Numbered from the stretch's first letter, positions 1 to 7,458 are shown. The stretch is DNA of 10,340 nt from JAFLCA01 sp041907145 (GCA_041907145.1 JAYRHW010000125.1:1-10340), one strand, 5' to 3'. A program made the numbers and translations. Notes: generated by a model from the letters alone, not told the origin.

Positions 1-1118
1 ACAATTGGTCAACACTCGATCAGCGCATTTCCCAGGCCGCAGCCAGCGGACAGACTCTTGCGTTCCGTATTGTCGTCGTGGACAACCTCGTGTCCGCACC
101 TGCCTGGCTACGTAATGAGGGTGCGCAGGGGCTCTGGTTTCAATATGTGGATCCGGGCAGCCCGACCGTTTGGACCCCTTACTTCAATGATGCAAAGTTT
201 CAACAGCGTCATTTTGCCTTCTTGCAGGCGCTAGGAAATCGCTACAACAACAATCCAACCGTAAGTTCCGTCGATATCGGTACGGTAGGATTATGGGGTG
301 AGTGGCACTTTGGTGAAACGACACCACAACCGCCGATGCCCAGCAGCACCGACGCAAACCTTATTATCGACAAGTACTTTGAGTACTTCCCCAACAAGCG
401 TCTCGTCGCGCAGCTCGAGAATCAAGCGGCATTAGCCTACGCCGTACAGCACGGCGCAGGATTTCGTGGAGACTGCCTGGGGAATATGGCCTGGCAGAAC
501 CGCATCTCCCCACCAGGAATGTACGAACAGCGCATTTCCGGAGCCGCGGCTCAGAATGCGTGGATGAATGCTCCAGTCATTTTTGAATCCTGCTGGACGG
601 TGCAGTACTGGGTTAACCAGGGATGGGATGTAAATTATATTTTCAATTGGGCACTCGGAAAGCATATGTCAGGGTTCAACAACAAGAATTCAGCGGTGCC
701 CAGCTCTGCCCTCCCCGCCGTAAACGACATGCTCAAACGCATCGGGTATCGCTACGTCCTCAAGCAACTTGATCATGCACAGACAGCTCACGCCGGACAG
801 CAACTACTGCTCTCTATGGACTGGGAAAACAAGGGTGTAGCGCCGACGTACGGCAATTATGTTTTGGGTGTTCAGATCAAAAATAGTGGGGGCGCAGTCG
901 TGGGAACCATCATCACCCCTGCTCAGGCTCGTTCGTGGATGCCAGGACTCTTCTCGGTGGATCAATCTATCACCCTGCCGGCAGGACTCGCTCCTGGACA
1001 GTACACGTTGGCCCTCGGCCTTGTAGATCCCTCGTCGGGCCAGCCGAAAGTTAAATTAGCGATTGCAGGTCGCGACTCAAGTGGGTGGTATCCACTGAGC
1101 AGCATCACCATCAATTAG
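1..1118 (+). CDS. DUF4832 family putative glycoside-hydrolase-like protein, 5' truncated by window edge
   Basis: The reading frame is already open at base 3 and runs to TAG at 1116-1118, so the true start lies upstream; the GTG at 78 (in a VVVDN context) is internal. About 371 residues are visible. The first part looks like the later strands of a TIM barrel: a strand ending in VVVDN, then IGTVGLWGEWHFG, where the Glu (codon 300-302) sits where an acid/base Glu ends a barrel strand in many glycoside hydrolases. Further on, GDCLGNMAW and the region from GWDVNYIFNWALG to the tyrosine-rich YRYVL are typical of DUF4832 proteins. The last ~120 residues form a beta-rich Ig-like module (LSMDWENKG, LPAGLAPGQYTLALGL). 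The role is not established; carbohydrate binding or hydrolysis at the cell surface or outside is inferred from fold and from the acyltransferase neighbours. Any signal peptide would be outside the window. Family assignment is fairly sure, activity is not. Confidence 0.75.
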   Translation, partial: NWSTLDQRISQAAASGQTLAFRIVVVDNLVSAPAWLRNEGAQGLWFQYVDPGSPTVWTPYFNDAKFQQRHFAFLQALGNRYNNNPTVSSVDIGTVGLWGEWHFGETTPQPPMPSSTDANLIIDKYFEYFPNKRLVAQLENQAALAYAVQHGAGFRGDCLGNMAWQNRISPPGMYEQRISGAAAQNAWMNAPVIFESCWTVQYWVNQGWDVNYIFNWALGKHMSGFNNKNSAVPSSALPAVNDMLKRIGYRYVLKQLDHAQTAHAGQQLLLSMDWENKGVAPTYGNYVLGVQIKNSGGAVVGTIITPAQARSWMPGLFSVDQSITLPAGLAPGQYTLALGLVDPSSGQPKVKLAIAGRDSSGWYPLSSITIN

Positions 1119-1162
1119 CGAAGTGCCGCGGGGCACAGCCGACAGCTCGGTATCATGGCACT

Positions 1163-1191
1163 TTGACTAAATTCAGGGCCGCCACTACAAT
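1163..1191 (+). promoter_or_regulatory. Sigma70-type promoter for the acyltransferase pair
   Basis: TTGACT (1163-1168) and TACAAT (1186-1191) are separated by exactly 17 bp. Each box differs from the consensus at one position. Transcription would start near 1198, about 30 bases before the ATG at 1231. It lies in the 112-bp gap after the DUF4832 gene, so the two acyltransferase genes can be transcribed independently of it. Just before it, AAGTGCC (1121-1127) and GGCACTT (1157-1163) form a 7-bp inverted repeat that touches the -35 box; it has no T tract and is more like a possible operator than a terminator. Confidence 0.55.
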
Positions 1192-1230
1192 CCCTGCAAC
1201 ACACGGCCGTGAGGCTTTTTCGCCCACCCT

Positions 1231-2409
1231 ATGCAATCCAACAACTCTGCCCTGCAGTCCGAGATGGTAACCGATCTTGATCGATGGTCTGATCTCGAAG
1301 CTGAATGGTCTGCGCTTTTCGATCGCTCCCCCAACAAAAGCATATTTTTGTCATATGCTTGGCTCGATGGTTGGTGGAGAAAGTTCGGGCCTGTCTACGG
1401 TGCTTTCCCGGGCGGACTGAGGATAGTGCTCGTTCGAGAGAATGGAAAACTCTTAGCCGCTCTCCCACTCTATCTTCAAGTTCGCCGGCCGGCCGGGCTT
1501 TTGCCCTTGCGTCGGCTGCTCTTCATAGGAACGGGCGAGAGTTCGCTTGAGTCCGTCTATCCCGAAAAGCTCGATCTGCTGCACCTATCATTCGACAACG
1601 GCACCGAAACTTCAGTCACTGCCCTCGTACAGAAGTGTATCGAAGAAATCCCTTGGGACGAATTTGACTCGGGAGTCATACAGGAAGAAGGCCTGCTCTC
1701 CCTCATACTTCCAAAGTTACGCGTGACGTCACTGCCACTTCGACGGACCTATCCCGGACCCTGGATCAATATCAGTGAGGGATTTGAGAGTTATCTCGAG
1801 AAGCGATCGAGCAACGCTCGTCAGCAATTTCGTCGGCATCTTCGGGATGCCGAGAAGCGCGAACTTTCCCTTGTCCTCGCGAGTACGGCTAGTGAGAAGG
1901 AAAAATTCCTTCAAGAGTTGATCGAACTGCATCAGGCTCGCTGGACCCTTGCCGGTTATCCTGGCGCCTTTGCAGCGGAGTCCGTGAAGGAATTCCATTT
2001 CAACCTCCTACGACGTGCGCCGGATGGAAGTGTAGTCCTCGCAAGACTTGGTGATGAACGTCCTGAGGCAGTCCTGTACGGATTCCGCTTCGGTCAGGTA
2101 TTCGATTTTGTACAGTCGGGGGTTTGCGCGCCCGAGCACGCCCGTCTCCGCAGCCCAGGACTCACTGCGCACTTGCTCTTACTGCAAGTACTTGCAAAGC
2201 AGGGAGTCCGTCGCTATGACCTACTGGCTGGAGCTTCGGACTATAAGGAAAAGCTCGCTACCGACGAAAGTCCCTACATGCGCTGTCGGCGATTTAAGCT
2301 CACGGTTGGAAACGCCCTTGGTTTGACTAACGAACTAGGCAATAAGTTGTGCACGCGATTTCTCCGAGCCGCTCCCTCATGTAATAAGGAAGTTCCCGCC
2401 GATGCTTGA
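1231..2409 (+). CDS. CelD/BcsL-type GNAT family acyltransferase (first of tandem pair)
   Basis: This 392-residue protein has the two-lobed GNAT layout of the CelD/FemAB-like group (Acetyltransf_6 type). In the N-terminal lobe, the segment FLSYAWLDGWWRKFG (39-53) is followed by a strand pair RIVLVRENGKLLAALPLYL (64-82), a hallmark of these proteins. The second lobe (about 190-340) starts with the basic SSNARQQFRRHLRDAEKR helix, continues with ELHQARW (232-238), and ends in RRYDLLAGASDYKEKLA (327-343), matching the family's D-[FL]-L-x-G-x-x-x-Y-K signature. Family members transfer acyl groups in cellulose or exopolysaccharide contexts; the real substrate here is unknown. No signal peptide or membrane segment is seen, so it is probably cytosolic. 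ATG 1231 is preceded only by a distant GTGAGG (1209-1214); ATG 1264 is an alternative start. The gene overlaps the next by 8 bp. Family sure, substrate unknown. Confidence 0.85.
   Translation: MQSNNSALQSEMVTDLDRWSDLEAEWSALFDRSPNKSIFLSYAWLDGWWRKFGPVYGAFPGGLRIVLVRENGKLLAALPLYLQVRRPAGLLPLRRLLFIGTGESSLESVYPEKLDLLHLSFDNGTETSVTALVQKCIEEIPWDEFDSGVIQEEGLLSLILPKLRVTSLPLRRTYPGPWINISEGFESYLEKRSSNARQQFRRHLRDAEKRELSLVLASTASEKEKFLQELIELHQARWTLAGYPGAFAAESVKEFHFNLLRRAPDGSVVLARLGDERPEAVLYGFRFGQVFDFVQSGVCAPEHARLRSPGLTAHLLLLQVLAKQGVRRYDLLAGASDYKEKLATDESPYMRCRRFKLTVGNALGLTNELGNKLCTRFLRAAPSCNKEVPADA
2386..2392 (+). promoter_or_regulatory. Ribosome binding site of the second acyltransferase
   Basis: AAGGAAG lies 9 bases before ATG 2402, inside the 3' end of the upstream gene. 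It supports the 2402 start and re-initiation at the ATGCTTGA overlap, which joins start and stop codons of the two genes. Confidence 0.6.
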
Positions 2410-3616
2410 TGTACATTCAACTGCCTCCTCTGCCTTGGAGGTCAAAGCATATCGAGGGGGGCTCGAAGCGATTGAGGCTCTGGCACCGGAGTGGCGCGGA
2501 CTGTGCGAGGAAGGGCCGGCTAACTTCCCCTTCTATCGACCAGAATGGTTTTCTGCCTTTGTCCAGGCGTTCAATCCTCAGGCCAAACTACAGATCCTGG
2601 CGGTACGCCGCGGCTCTCGCTTGCGCGCCGTACTCCCCCTTATCCACGAACATCGCGGCTTTCTCGGCATTCCCTGTAGAATACTGCGCTCGCCGACCAA
2701 TGTGCATTCGAACCGCTTCGATATTTGCCTTGGAGGCGGTGAAGGGCCGGAGGTGCTGCAAGCGATCTGGCAGTTCCTAGCACAAGATCATTCTTGGGAT
2801 GTTCTGCAACTTGAGGATGTACCGGAGAACGGAGCTGCGCGCCAGTTGCTGCCCCTATCTATTGAGGCTGGATACCCATCGGGTTTGTGGGCATCTATGC
2901 GAACTCCCTACATCCCACTTGCAGAAACAAGCCTACCGGTGGAAAAGGCCCTCGGACGTGAACAGTCGAGCTTTTTCTCGACCCTCAGGAAGAAGATGCG
3001 AAAACTCGAAAAGTCGGGGCCCGTTTCGGTGCAGAAGGTCACTACGGCCGATCCCTCTATGCTCGAGGCATTTTACGCCATGGAAGCTGCCGGCTGGAAG
3101 GGAAAGGAAGGCACCGCTATCGCCTGTGACCCGCAGACCAAGGATTTTTATACTCGAGTCGCTCAGGCCGCTTCTCAGTTTGGATACTTCGATCTTCGCG
3201 TCGTGAGCTGTGGGAGCGAAAAGGTGGCGATAAATTACGCTTTTACGCTCGCCGGCCGTCATCTTATCCCCAAGACAACCTATGCCGAGAAGTTCTCGCA
3301 GTCATCTCCCGGGCAAATCATCATGTATCGGGTCATCGAGCAATGCGTCAATGAAGGTGTATCGGAAATGGATTTTCTGGGCCCCTGGGCTTCTTGGAAG
3401 GGACATTGGACCGATGCTGTCCGCGAGCATTCTCACTGTTTCGTATTTCGCAAAGGAGCCCTTGGCTGGCTGTTATGGCTGCTCAAGTTCCAGGGTGCCG
3501 CCCGGGCCAGGAAGCTCAAGCGTGGATGGGTCTCTCTCCTTGAGTCCCGCAAGCAGCGCGCAAAGGCGGCAGCCAAACCAAAGGAAGGAATTCCGAGCAA
3601 ACCCGCTAGCGAATAG
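2402..3616 (+). CDS. CelD/BcsL-type GNAT family acyltransferase (second of tandem pair)
   Basis: At 404 residues it is a distant paralogue of the preceding protein with the same architecture. An N-terminal lobe has FYRPEWFSAFVQAF (44-57) and the strand pair ILAVRRGSRLRAVLPLI (65-81). A GNAT lobe (about 188-335) begins with the basic FFSTLRKKMRKLEK helix, has the AMEAAGWKGKEGTA segment (226-239), and ends with EMDFLGPWASWKGHW (322-336), the equivalent of the family's DFL-G-x-x-x-YK motif. It ends in a hydrophobic WLLWLL patch and a Lys/Arg/Ala-rich tail (about 365-397) absent from its neighbour, which might associate with the membrane or nucleic acid; that is speculative. Start ATG 2402 has a good ribosome site and overlaps the upstream stop by 8 bp, so the pair is very likely co-translated. 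The stop overlaps the end of the convergent SGNH gene by 11 bp. Acyl donor and acceptor cannot be read from the sequence. Confidence 0.85.
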   Translation: MLDVHSTASSALEVKAYRGGLEAIEALAPEWRGLCEEGPANFPFYRPEWFSAFVQAFNPQAKLQILAVRRGSRLRAVLPLIHEHRGFLGIPCRILRSPTNVHSNRFDICLGGGEGPEVLQAIWQFLAQDHSWDVLQLEDVPENGAARQLLPLSIEAGYPSGLWASMRTPYIPLAETSLPVEKALGREQSSFFSTLRKKMRKLEKSGPVSVQKVTTADPSMLEAFYAMEAAGWKGKEGTAIACDPQTKDFYTRVAQAASQFGYFDLRVVSCGSEKVAINYAFTLAGRHLIPKTTYAEKFSQSSPGQIIMYRVIEQCVNEGVSEMDFLGPWASWKGHWTDAVREHSHCFVFRKGALGWLLWLLKFQGAARARKLKRGWVSLLESRKQRAKAAAKPKEGIPSKPASE

Positions 3617-4811
3617 GTGCTGTGTCCGCACCGGTAACAACCCCCGCCTCTAAAAGCCCCTTGGCAACCTGGGATGCCACTAAGTCAAAAGTAGCAACCC
3701 GGTAATGCACTTCGTCATAGAAGTACTCTAATGTCTTAGGAACTGCAGCTTCGAGATCGATAAACGACGCCCCGATATCACGGGCAATCTGCTTTAGTTT
3801 GTTATTATAGGTGTCCATCCCGTACTTGCCGGTGGCCGGGCCCCACTGCCTGTCCCGTCCCAATCCCTCATAATTTGTCAGTACGAGTGATGCCTGTTCC
3901 TCCGCCGTCATCTGTTCCTTGAATAAATATGGCTCGCTCATAAATACGAGCCTCGTGCCGTCATTTTTTGCCAGCTCAGCAAGCGTTCGAACGTTGCGCT
4001 CGTATCCCGGGAGGCCCGGAAAATCTTTGGTCACGATAAGCTTCCTTGGAGTATGGCCCCACAATCCACCAATCATTTCCGCTATGAATTCCAAAAGTCC
4101 CTTGCGATCGATAATGCGATTTACAGGTCCATAGAAATGTCCGTAATCGGAACGGAAAGCGTCGTGACTAATATACGAGAAATCGGCGTTCTGCAGCACG
4201 TCGTTAACTGACTGCATCAGAATGATCACGTCCGGCTTGGCTTGCCGGAGGTTCAGCTCGTAATTTATCAGGGTATGCTGGGTAGTGTACCACTGCCGGC
4301 CCATGTTTATGACGCGCACCGGCTTACCGCCAATAGTTGACGGCAGCAGCTTTTGCAATCGTCCCGGCCAACCACCGCGATCAGGATCGGCAAACTCGGT
4401 AGTCGAGCCTCCAAGGCACATAATCAGATAGCGATCGCGCGGTAAATCGGAGGGGATTTCATGCGGCCTTAACTGCAGGTAGGGATGATATTTTTCTATC
4501 TGCGAAACATAAGAACGTTCATAGAAATACTGCGCTGGCGGGTAACCAACCAGCAGCGCAAACACGGCGCTGGCGATCACCAGGGCTATGCCCGCAAGCG
4601 GCGCATTTCCTCGGCGGATGGCTGCATAAAGCCAAAGAATGAAAATCGTTAGAATCGGAATACCGATACGGAGCGCCCACAGAAGGACCGAAGCAATCAT
4701 TCCTTTTTGAAGATAATAGGGGTCGGGACTCAAGAATCCGCGAAATAGCCATGCTCCGGCCAGGCCAATCACCAGAAGAACTAAATAGTCTAAAATACCT
4801 AAACGCTTCAC
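3606..4811 (-). CDS. Membrane-anchored SGNH/GDSL-family hydrolase
   Basis: The 401-residue product has three hydrophobic segments at the N-terminus (about 8-28, 38-65, 71-92), then an extended linker and an SGNH-fold domain (about 128-390). All four blocks are visible: block I as CLGGSTTEF with nucleophile Ser136, block II as INMGRQWY with Gly171, block III as SVND with Asn203, and block V as YDEVHY with Asp366 and His369. The catalytic set is therefore complete. Family members hydrolyse or transfer esters, including O-acetyl groups on glycans. If the linker lies outside, the active site would face the periplasm. The start is GTG 4811 with only an AAAGG overlapping it; it was chosen because it includes the first membrane segment. 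The gene converges on the acyltransferase pair with an 11-bp end overlap. O-acetyl removal or transfer on a polysaccharide is plausible from context but not shown. Confidence 0.85.
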   Translation of the reverse strand: MKRLGILDYLVLLVIGLAGAWLFRGFLSPDPYYLQKGMIASVLLWALRIGIPILTIFILWLYAAIRRGNAPLAGIALVIASAVFALLVGYPPAQYFYERSYVSQIEKYHPYLQLRPHEIPSDLPRDRYLIMCLGGSTTEFADPDRGGWPGRLQKLLPSTIGGKPVRVINMGRQWYTTQHTLINYELNLRQAKPDVIILMQSVNDVLQNADFSYISHDAFRSDYGHFYGPVNRIIDRKGLLEFIAEMIGGLWGHTPRKLIVTKDFPGLPGYERNVRTLAELAKNDGTRLVFMSEPYLFKEQMTAEEQASLVLTNYEGLGRDRQWGPATGKYGMDTYNNKLKQIARDIGASFIDLEAAVPKTLEYFYDEVHYRVATFDLVASQVAKGLLEAGVVTGADTAPIR

Positions 4812-4916
4812 CTTTGTATCCGTAACAGTAGCTGCAGTTGCCTTTCTTCGGTCACAGTGAAAGACTCGGCCAGATCCACCATCTTTGAGCGACTACAGGG
4901 AAAGTGGATGCAGCAG

Positions 4917-4945
4917 TCTTCGAAAGTGCCCGGCCGAGTTATAAT
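4917..4945 (+). promoter_or_regulatory. Probable promoter of the formyltransferase gene
   Basis: A perfect TATAAT lies at 4940-4945; the -35 region (TCTTCG at 4917-4922 with a 17-bp spacer) is poor. Transcription would start near 4952, about 36 bases before ATG 4988. An 8-bp inverted repeat, ACTCGGCC (4864-4871) and GGCCGAGT (4932-4939), has its second arm directly against the -10 box and could be an operator. The segment lies in the 176-bp divergent gap between the SGNH and formyltransferase genes. Confidence 0.45.
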
Positions 4946-4987
4946 ACAACCCGGTAGGCTAATTCCAGTCGGCGCCACCATACAGCT

Positions 4988-5830
4988 ATGAATTTGCTTG
5001 TCCTTGTCTCACCGAACCCCGGAGTACGATACCTGTCGCATATTCACGCGCTGCAGGAGCTCGGCGTGAAAATGGAGTTTGTTGAAGTCAGCGGAAGTGC
5101 TGTTTGGTCGACGAAGGTCAAAAGGCAGTGGCGCCTCCTCCAAAAGAAGGGCCCCCTCGCCTTCTTGAACTGGCGCTGGCATCGCTTTTTGGCGAGCGAC
5201 ACCCGCGACGAGGTAGCTCGTGAATTGGAGCTGAGGCTTGCCAATCGACCCTTTATAAGACTCGATCTTCCGATTAGCCGCCACTTTTCAGGCTTCAATG
5301 CGGACCTGGTCGCTTACCTGAAGGAACGTAAGCCCACATACGTGTTGCAGTGCGGTGCCTGGCTCCTGCCCAAAAGCTTCATCGCACAGGTTCCACCGGT
5401 ATTGAACCTGCACCCGGGAATTCTGCCCGGCATTCGCGGGCTCGACCCAGTGTTCTGGGCTCTGTACTACTGCCATGAAGAGTGGCTTGGTTCGACGTTG
5501 CATCTCATCGATGCCGGAATCGATACCGGAAAGCCGCTTCTTCGACTGCGCCTGAAGCGCCGAAGCGGCGACAGCATGGTCGACCTCATCGAACGTCAGA
5601 TTGATCTGGAGTCAGAATTATTGGGACTGTTCGTGAAACATCATTCGGAGGGGCTAGAGGCCTACGATCAGGGAGGTGCAGCCACGTCCATCTATCGCAG
5701 TAACTGGACTCGCAGTCAGTATCATCGCTTAAAGGCTGCTCAGTGGTGGGGCGGAAATGCTAGTCCGCATGGCGCTCTTGAGTCGCTCTCCTGTGTTGCC
5801 TCACCTTCCCTGCTCAAGCCCGGTCGCTAA
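4988..5830 (+). CDS. Formyltransferase-fold protein, possible sugar N-formyltransferase
   Basis: The 280-residue protein begins with the strand MNLLVLVSPNPG and has the full Formyl_trans_N core. The signature NLHPGILPGIRGLDPVFWAL (140-159) and GSTLHLIDAGIDTG (168-181) align with Fmt, placing the catalytic triad at Asn140, His142 and Asp179 (counterparts of Asn106, His108, Asp144 in E. coli Fmt). The family moves a formyl group from 10-formyltetrahydrofolate to an amine. The C-terminal beta-barrel that Fmt uses to bind tRNA is missing; instead there is a short tail with SNWTRSQYHRLKAAQWWGG (238-256). Length and tail argue against methionyl-tRNA formyltransferase and suit a small-molecule acceptor such as an amino sugar, as in the WlaRD/QdtF/VioF enzymes. 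No dTDP-sugar aminotransferase is next to it, so the substrate is open. No clear Shine-Dalgarno precedes ATG 4988, but the start fits the first Rossmann strand. Confidence 0.8.
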   Translation: MNLLVLVSPNPGVRYLSHIHALQELGVKMEFVEVSGSAVWSTKVKRQWRLLQKKGPLAFLNWRWHRFLASDTRDEVARELELRLANRPFIRLDLPISRHFSGFNADLVAYLKERKPTYVLQCGAWLLPKSFIAQVPPVLNLHPGILPGIRGLDPVFWALYYCHEEWLGSTLHLIDAGIDTGKPLLRLRLKRRSGDSMVDLIERQIDLESELLGLFVKHHSEGLEAYDQGGAATSIYRSNWTRSQYHRLKAAQWWGGNASPHGALESLSCVASPSLLKPGR

Positions 5831-6083
5831 CTGCGCGAAATTTTCTTGAAGCAGAAGTCCAATTTGCTCAGAGATCTCTCCTGAAGCCCTCGACCGGTTC
5901 CCGATTGACTGCCGAGGCAAGGAATAAGACCGAAGGAGAACTGCGCCAGGTCTTGGTTCTAAGAGTTTTTCCTAGTTAATCTGGTTCTAGCAGCACAGGT
6001 TTTTGTAGTTTCCCTGTGTTAACGAGCGGGCGATCGTGGGCTTAAAGGCCACGGCGAATCGGGAAGGTCGGCTCGGCGAACTT
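5831..6083. other. Intergenic gap between convergent genes
   Basis: This is a 253-bp gap where formyltransferase (plus) and rocD (minus) transcription meet. A hairpin can form between AGCACAGG (5992-5999) and CCTGTGTT (6013-6020), one G-T pair included, with a 13-base T-rich loop; neither strand has a following T tract, so it is a weak terminator candidate at best. An octamer TGGTTCTA occurs twice about 28 bases apart (near 5954 and 5982). No convincing gene was found. Confidence 0.4.
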
Positions 6084-7292
6084 TTACTTGGCAGCATCTT
6101 TCAATACGCCCTCAATTCGTTCCAGGGCCCATACGAGCTCCTGCTTCTCAATCGTAAGCGGAGGTGCAAATCGTATGGTTTGCTTGCGAGTATCCTTGCA
6201 CAGGAGCCCTTGCTCCTTGAGCAGTCCGCAAACCTTCTTGGCCGGCCCAAAGTCAGGATCGATATCCATTCCAATGAATAATCCGCGACCGCGAATATCC
6301 CTCACGAAGGGAGATCGAATCGAACGTAATTCCTGCAAAAAAAACTCCCCAAGCTCATACGACCTCCGCTCCGGATGCTCCTCCCGGATGATGGCCAGTA
6401 CTTCACGTGCAATGGCGCAAGCAAAGGGATTGCCGCCGAACGTGCTTCCGTGACTACCGGGGGTGAAGGTCTCCATCACTTCCCGTTTTGCGATCACTGC
6501 TGAAATAGGCGTGATTCCACCGCCAAGCGACTTTCCGAGCAAAAGCACGTCAGGCTTGATGTTCTCGTGGTCACATGCGAACAATGCGCCGGTTCTACAC
6601 AATCCCGTTTGAATTTCATCGGCGACCAACAGTACCCGATGCCGCGAACAGAGATCTCGCACCGCCCTCAGGTAGCCCTCGGGGGGAATCAAGATGCCCG
6701 CCTCACCCTGAATGGGTTCCAGCAAGACAGCTACGGTATTCTCGTTGATCAAGGACTCCAAGTGTTCGGCATCACCAAACCTTGCTATTACGAAACCCGG
6801 CGTAAAGGGACCAAAACCCCGCCGATTATCTTCTTCCGTGTTGAAGCTGATTATCGTCGTTGTTCTTCCGGCAAAGTTCCCTTCGATGCAAATTATTTCG
6901 GCCCTATTTTCTGGAACTTTTTTGACTTGATAGCCCCAGCGCCGAACGGCTTTGAGCGAAGTTTCCACCGCTTCAGCTCCTGAGTTCATCAGCAGAACCA
7001 TGTCCAGGCCAGTTAAAGCAGCTAGTTCCTGACAACACGGCCCAAGTTGATCGTTGAAAAATGCCCGGCTCGTGAGAGTAATTTTCTGCAGCTGGCTGAT
7101 TGCTGCCGCCTCGATGCGCGGATTGCGGTGCCCGAAATTAAGGGCGCTGTAGGCGCTTAGCATATCGAGATACTTCTTGCCCTCGACATCCCAAACCCAC
7201 ACCCCCTCGCCGCGGGAAAGCACGACTTCAAGCGGCGCGTAGTTGTGCGCGCTGAAGACCTCAGTGAGAGTTATATGCCGCTTGGAATCCAT
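6084..7292 (-). CDS. rocD: Ornithine aminotransferase (ornithine--oxo-acid transaminase)
   Basis: This 402-residue protein is a class III (fold type I) PLP aminotransferase. It should convert L-ornithine and 2-oxoglutarate to glutamate-5-semialdehyde and glutamate in the cytosol, linking arginine and proline metabolism. Visible landmarks are the N-terminal AHNYAPLEVVLSRGEG (15-30), the phosphate-binding NSGAEAVE (103-110) followed by the WGYQVKK stretch typical of ornithine aminotransferases, EPIQGEAG (192-199), DEIQTGLCRTG (225-235) with Asp225 contacting the PLP ring, and LLGKSLGGG with Schiff-base Lys254. The HGSTFGGNPFACA segment (281-293) is also diagnostic. Length matches bacterial RocD (about 400). 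ATG 7292 starts exactly where family members begin. The gene follows asnS on the same strand with 166 bp between them and a promoter of its own. Acetylornithine aminotransferase is the main alternative; the WGYQVKK and NYAPLEVV features favour RocD. Confidence 0.9.
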   Translation of the reverse strand: MDSKRHITLTEVFSAHNYAPLEVVLSRGEGVWVWDVEGKKYLDMLSAYSALNFGHRNPRIEAAAISQLQKITLTSRAFFNDQLGPCCQELAALTGLDMVLLMNSGAEAVETSLKAVRRWGYQVKKVPENRAEIICIEGNFAGRTTTIISFNTEEDNRRGFGPFTPGFVIARFGDAEHLESLINENTVAVLLEPIQGEAGILIPPEGYLRAVRDLCSRHRVLLVADEIQTGLCRTGALFACDHENIKPDVLLLGKSLGGGITPISAVIAKREVMETFTPGSHGSTFGGNPFACAIAREVLAIIREEHPERRSYELGEFFLQELRSIRSPFVRDIRGRGLFIGMDIDPDFGPAKKVCGLLKEQGLLCKDTRKQTIRFAPPLTIEKQELVWALERIEGVLKDAAK

Positions 7293-7330
7293 ACTGGTAA
7301 GTATCGGCAGAAAACGCGATTTATTTAATC

Positions 7331-7360
7331 TTTATAGTAAGATGCGGCGGCCGGTTCCAA
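7331..7360 (-). promoter_or_regulatory. Probable rocD promoter
   Basis: On the minus strand TTGGAA (7355-7360) and TATAAA (7331-7336) are separated by 18 bp, with the -10 preceded by TTAC and followed by an AT-rich stretch. The start would lie about 30-35 bases before the rocD ATG at 7292. It makes rocD independent of asnS transcription. Spacing and sequence are good but not perfect. Confidence 0.4.
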
Positions 7361-7458
7361 CAGAGCTGAGGGCAGAGAAAATTGCTCTCGCAGTGTATTA
7401 GGGCCAATAGCAAGGATAACTCGCTTGCAACGGCGTTTCGGTCAGCACAATAAGCGAG

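Noticed and set aside
1305..3653. Several open frames of 80-135 residues inside the acyltransferase genes
   Set aside because: All are out-of-frame shadows rich in Arg, Ser and Pro with no recognisable domains; the long frames in the same DNA carry clear GNAT motifs.
5992..6020. Bidirectional terminator between the formyltransferase and rocD genes
   Set aside because: The stem is short, has a 13-base loop and lacks a T tract on either strand; kept only as a note in the intergenic entry.
7420..7458. Terminator after asnS from CTCGCTT/AAGCGAG arms
   Set aside because: The stem is only 7 bp with a 25-base loop and no T tract follows on the minus strand.
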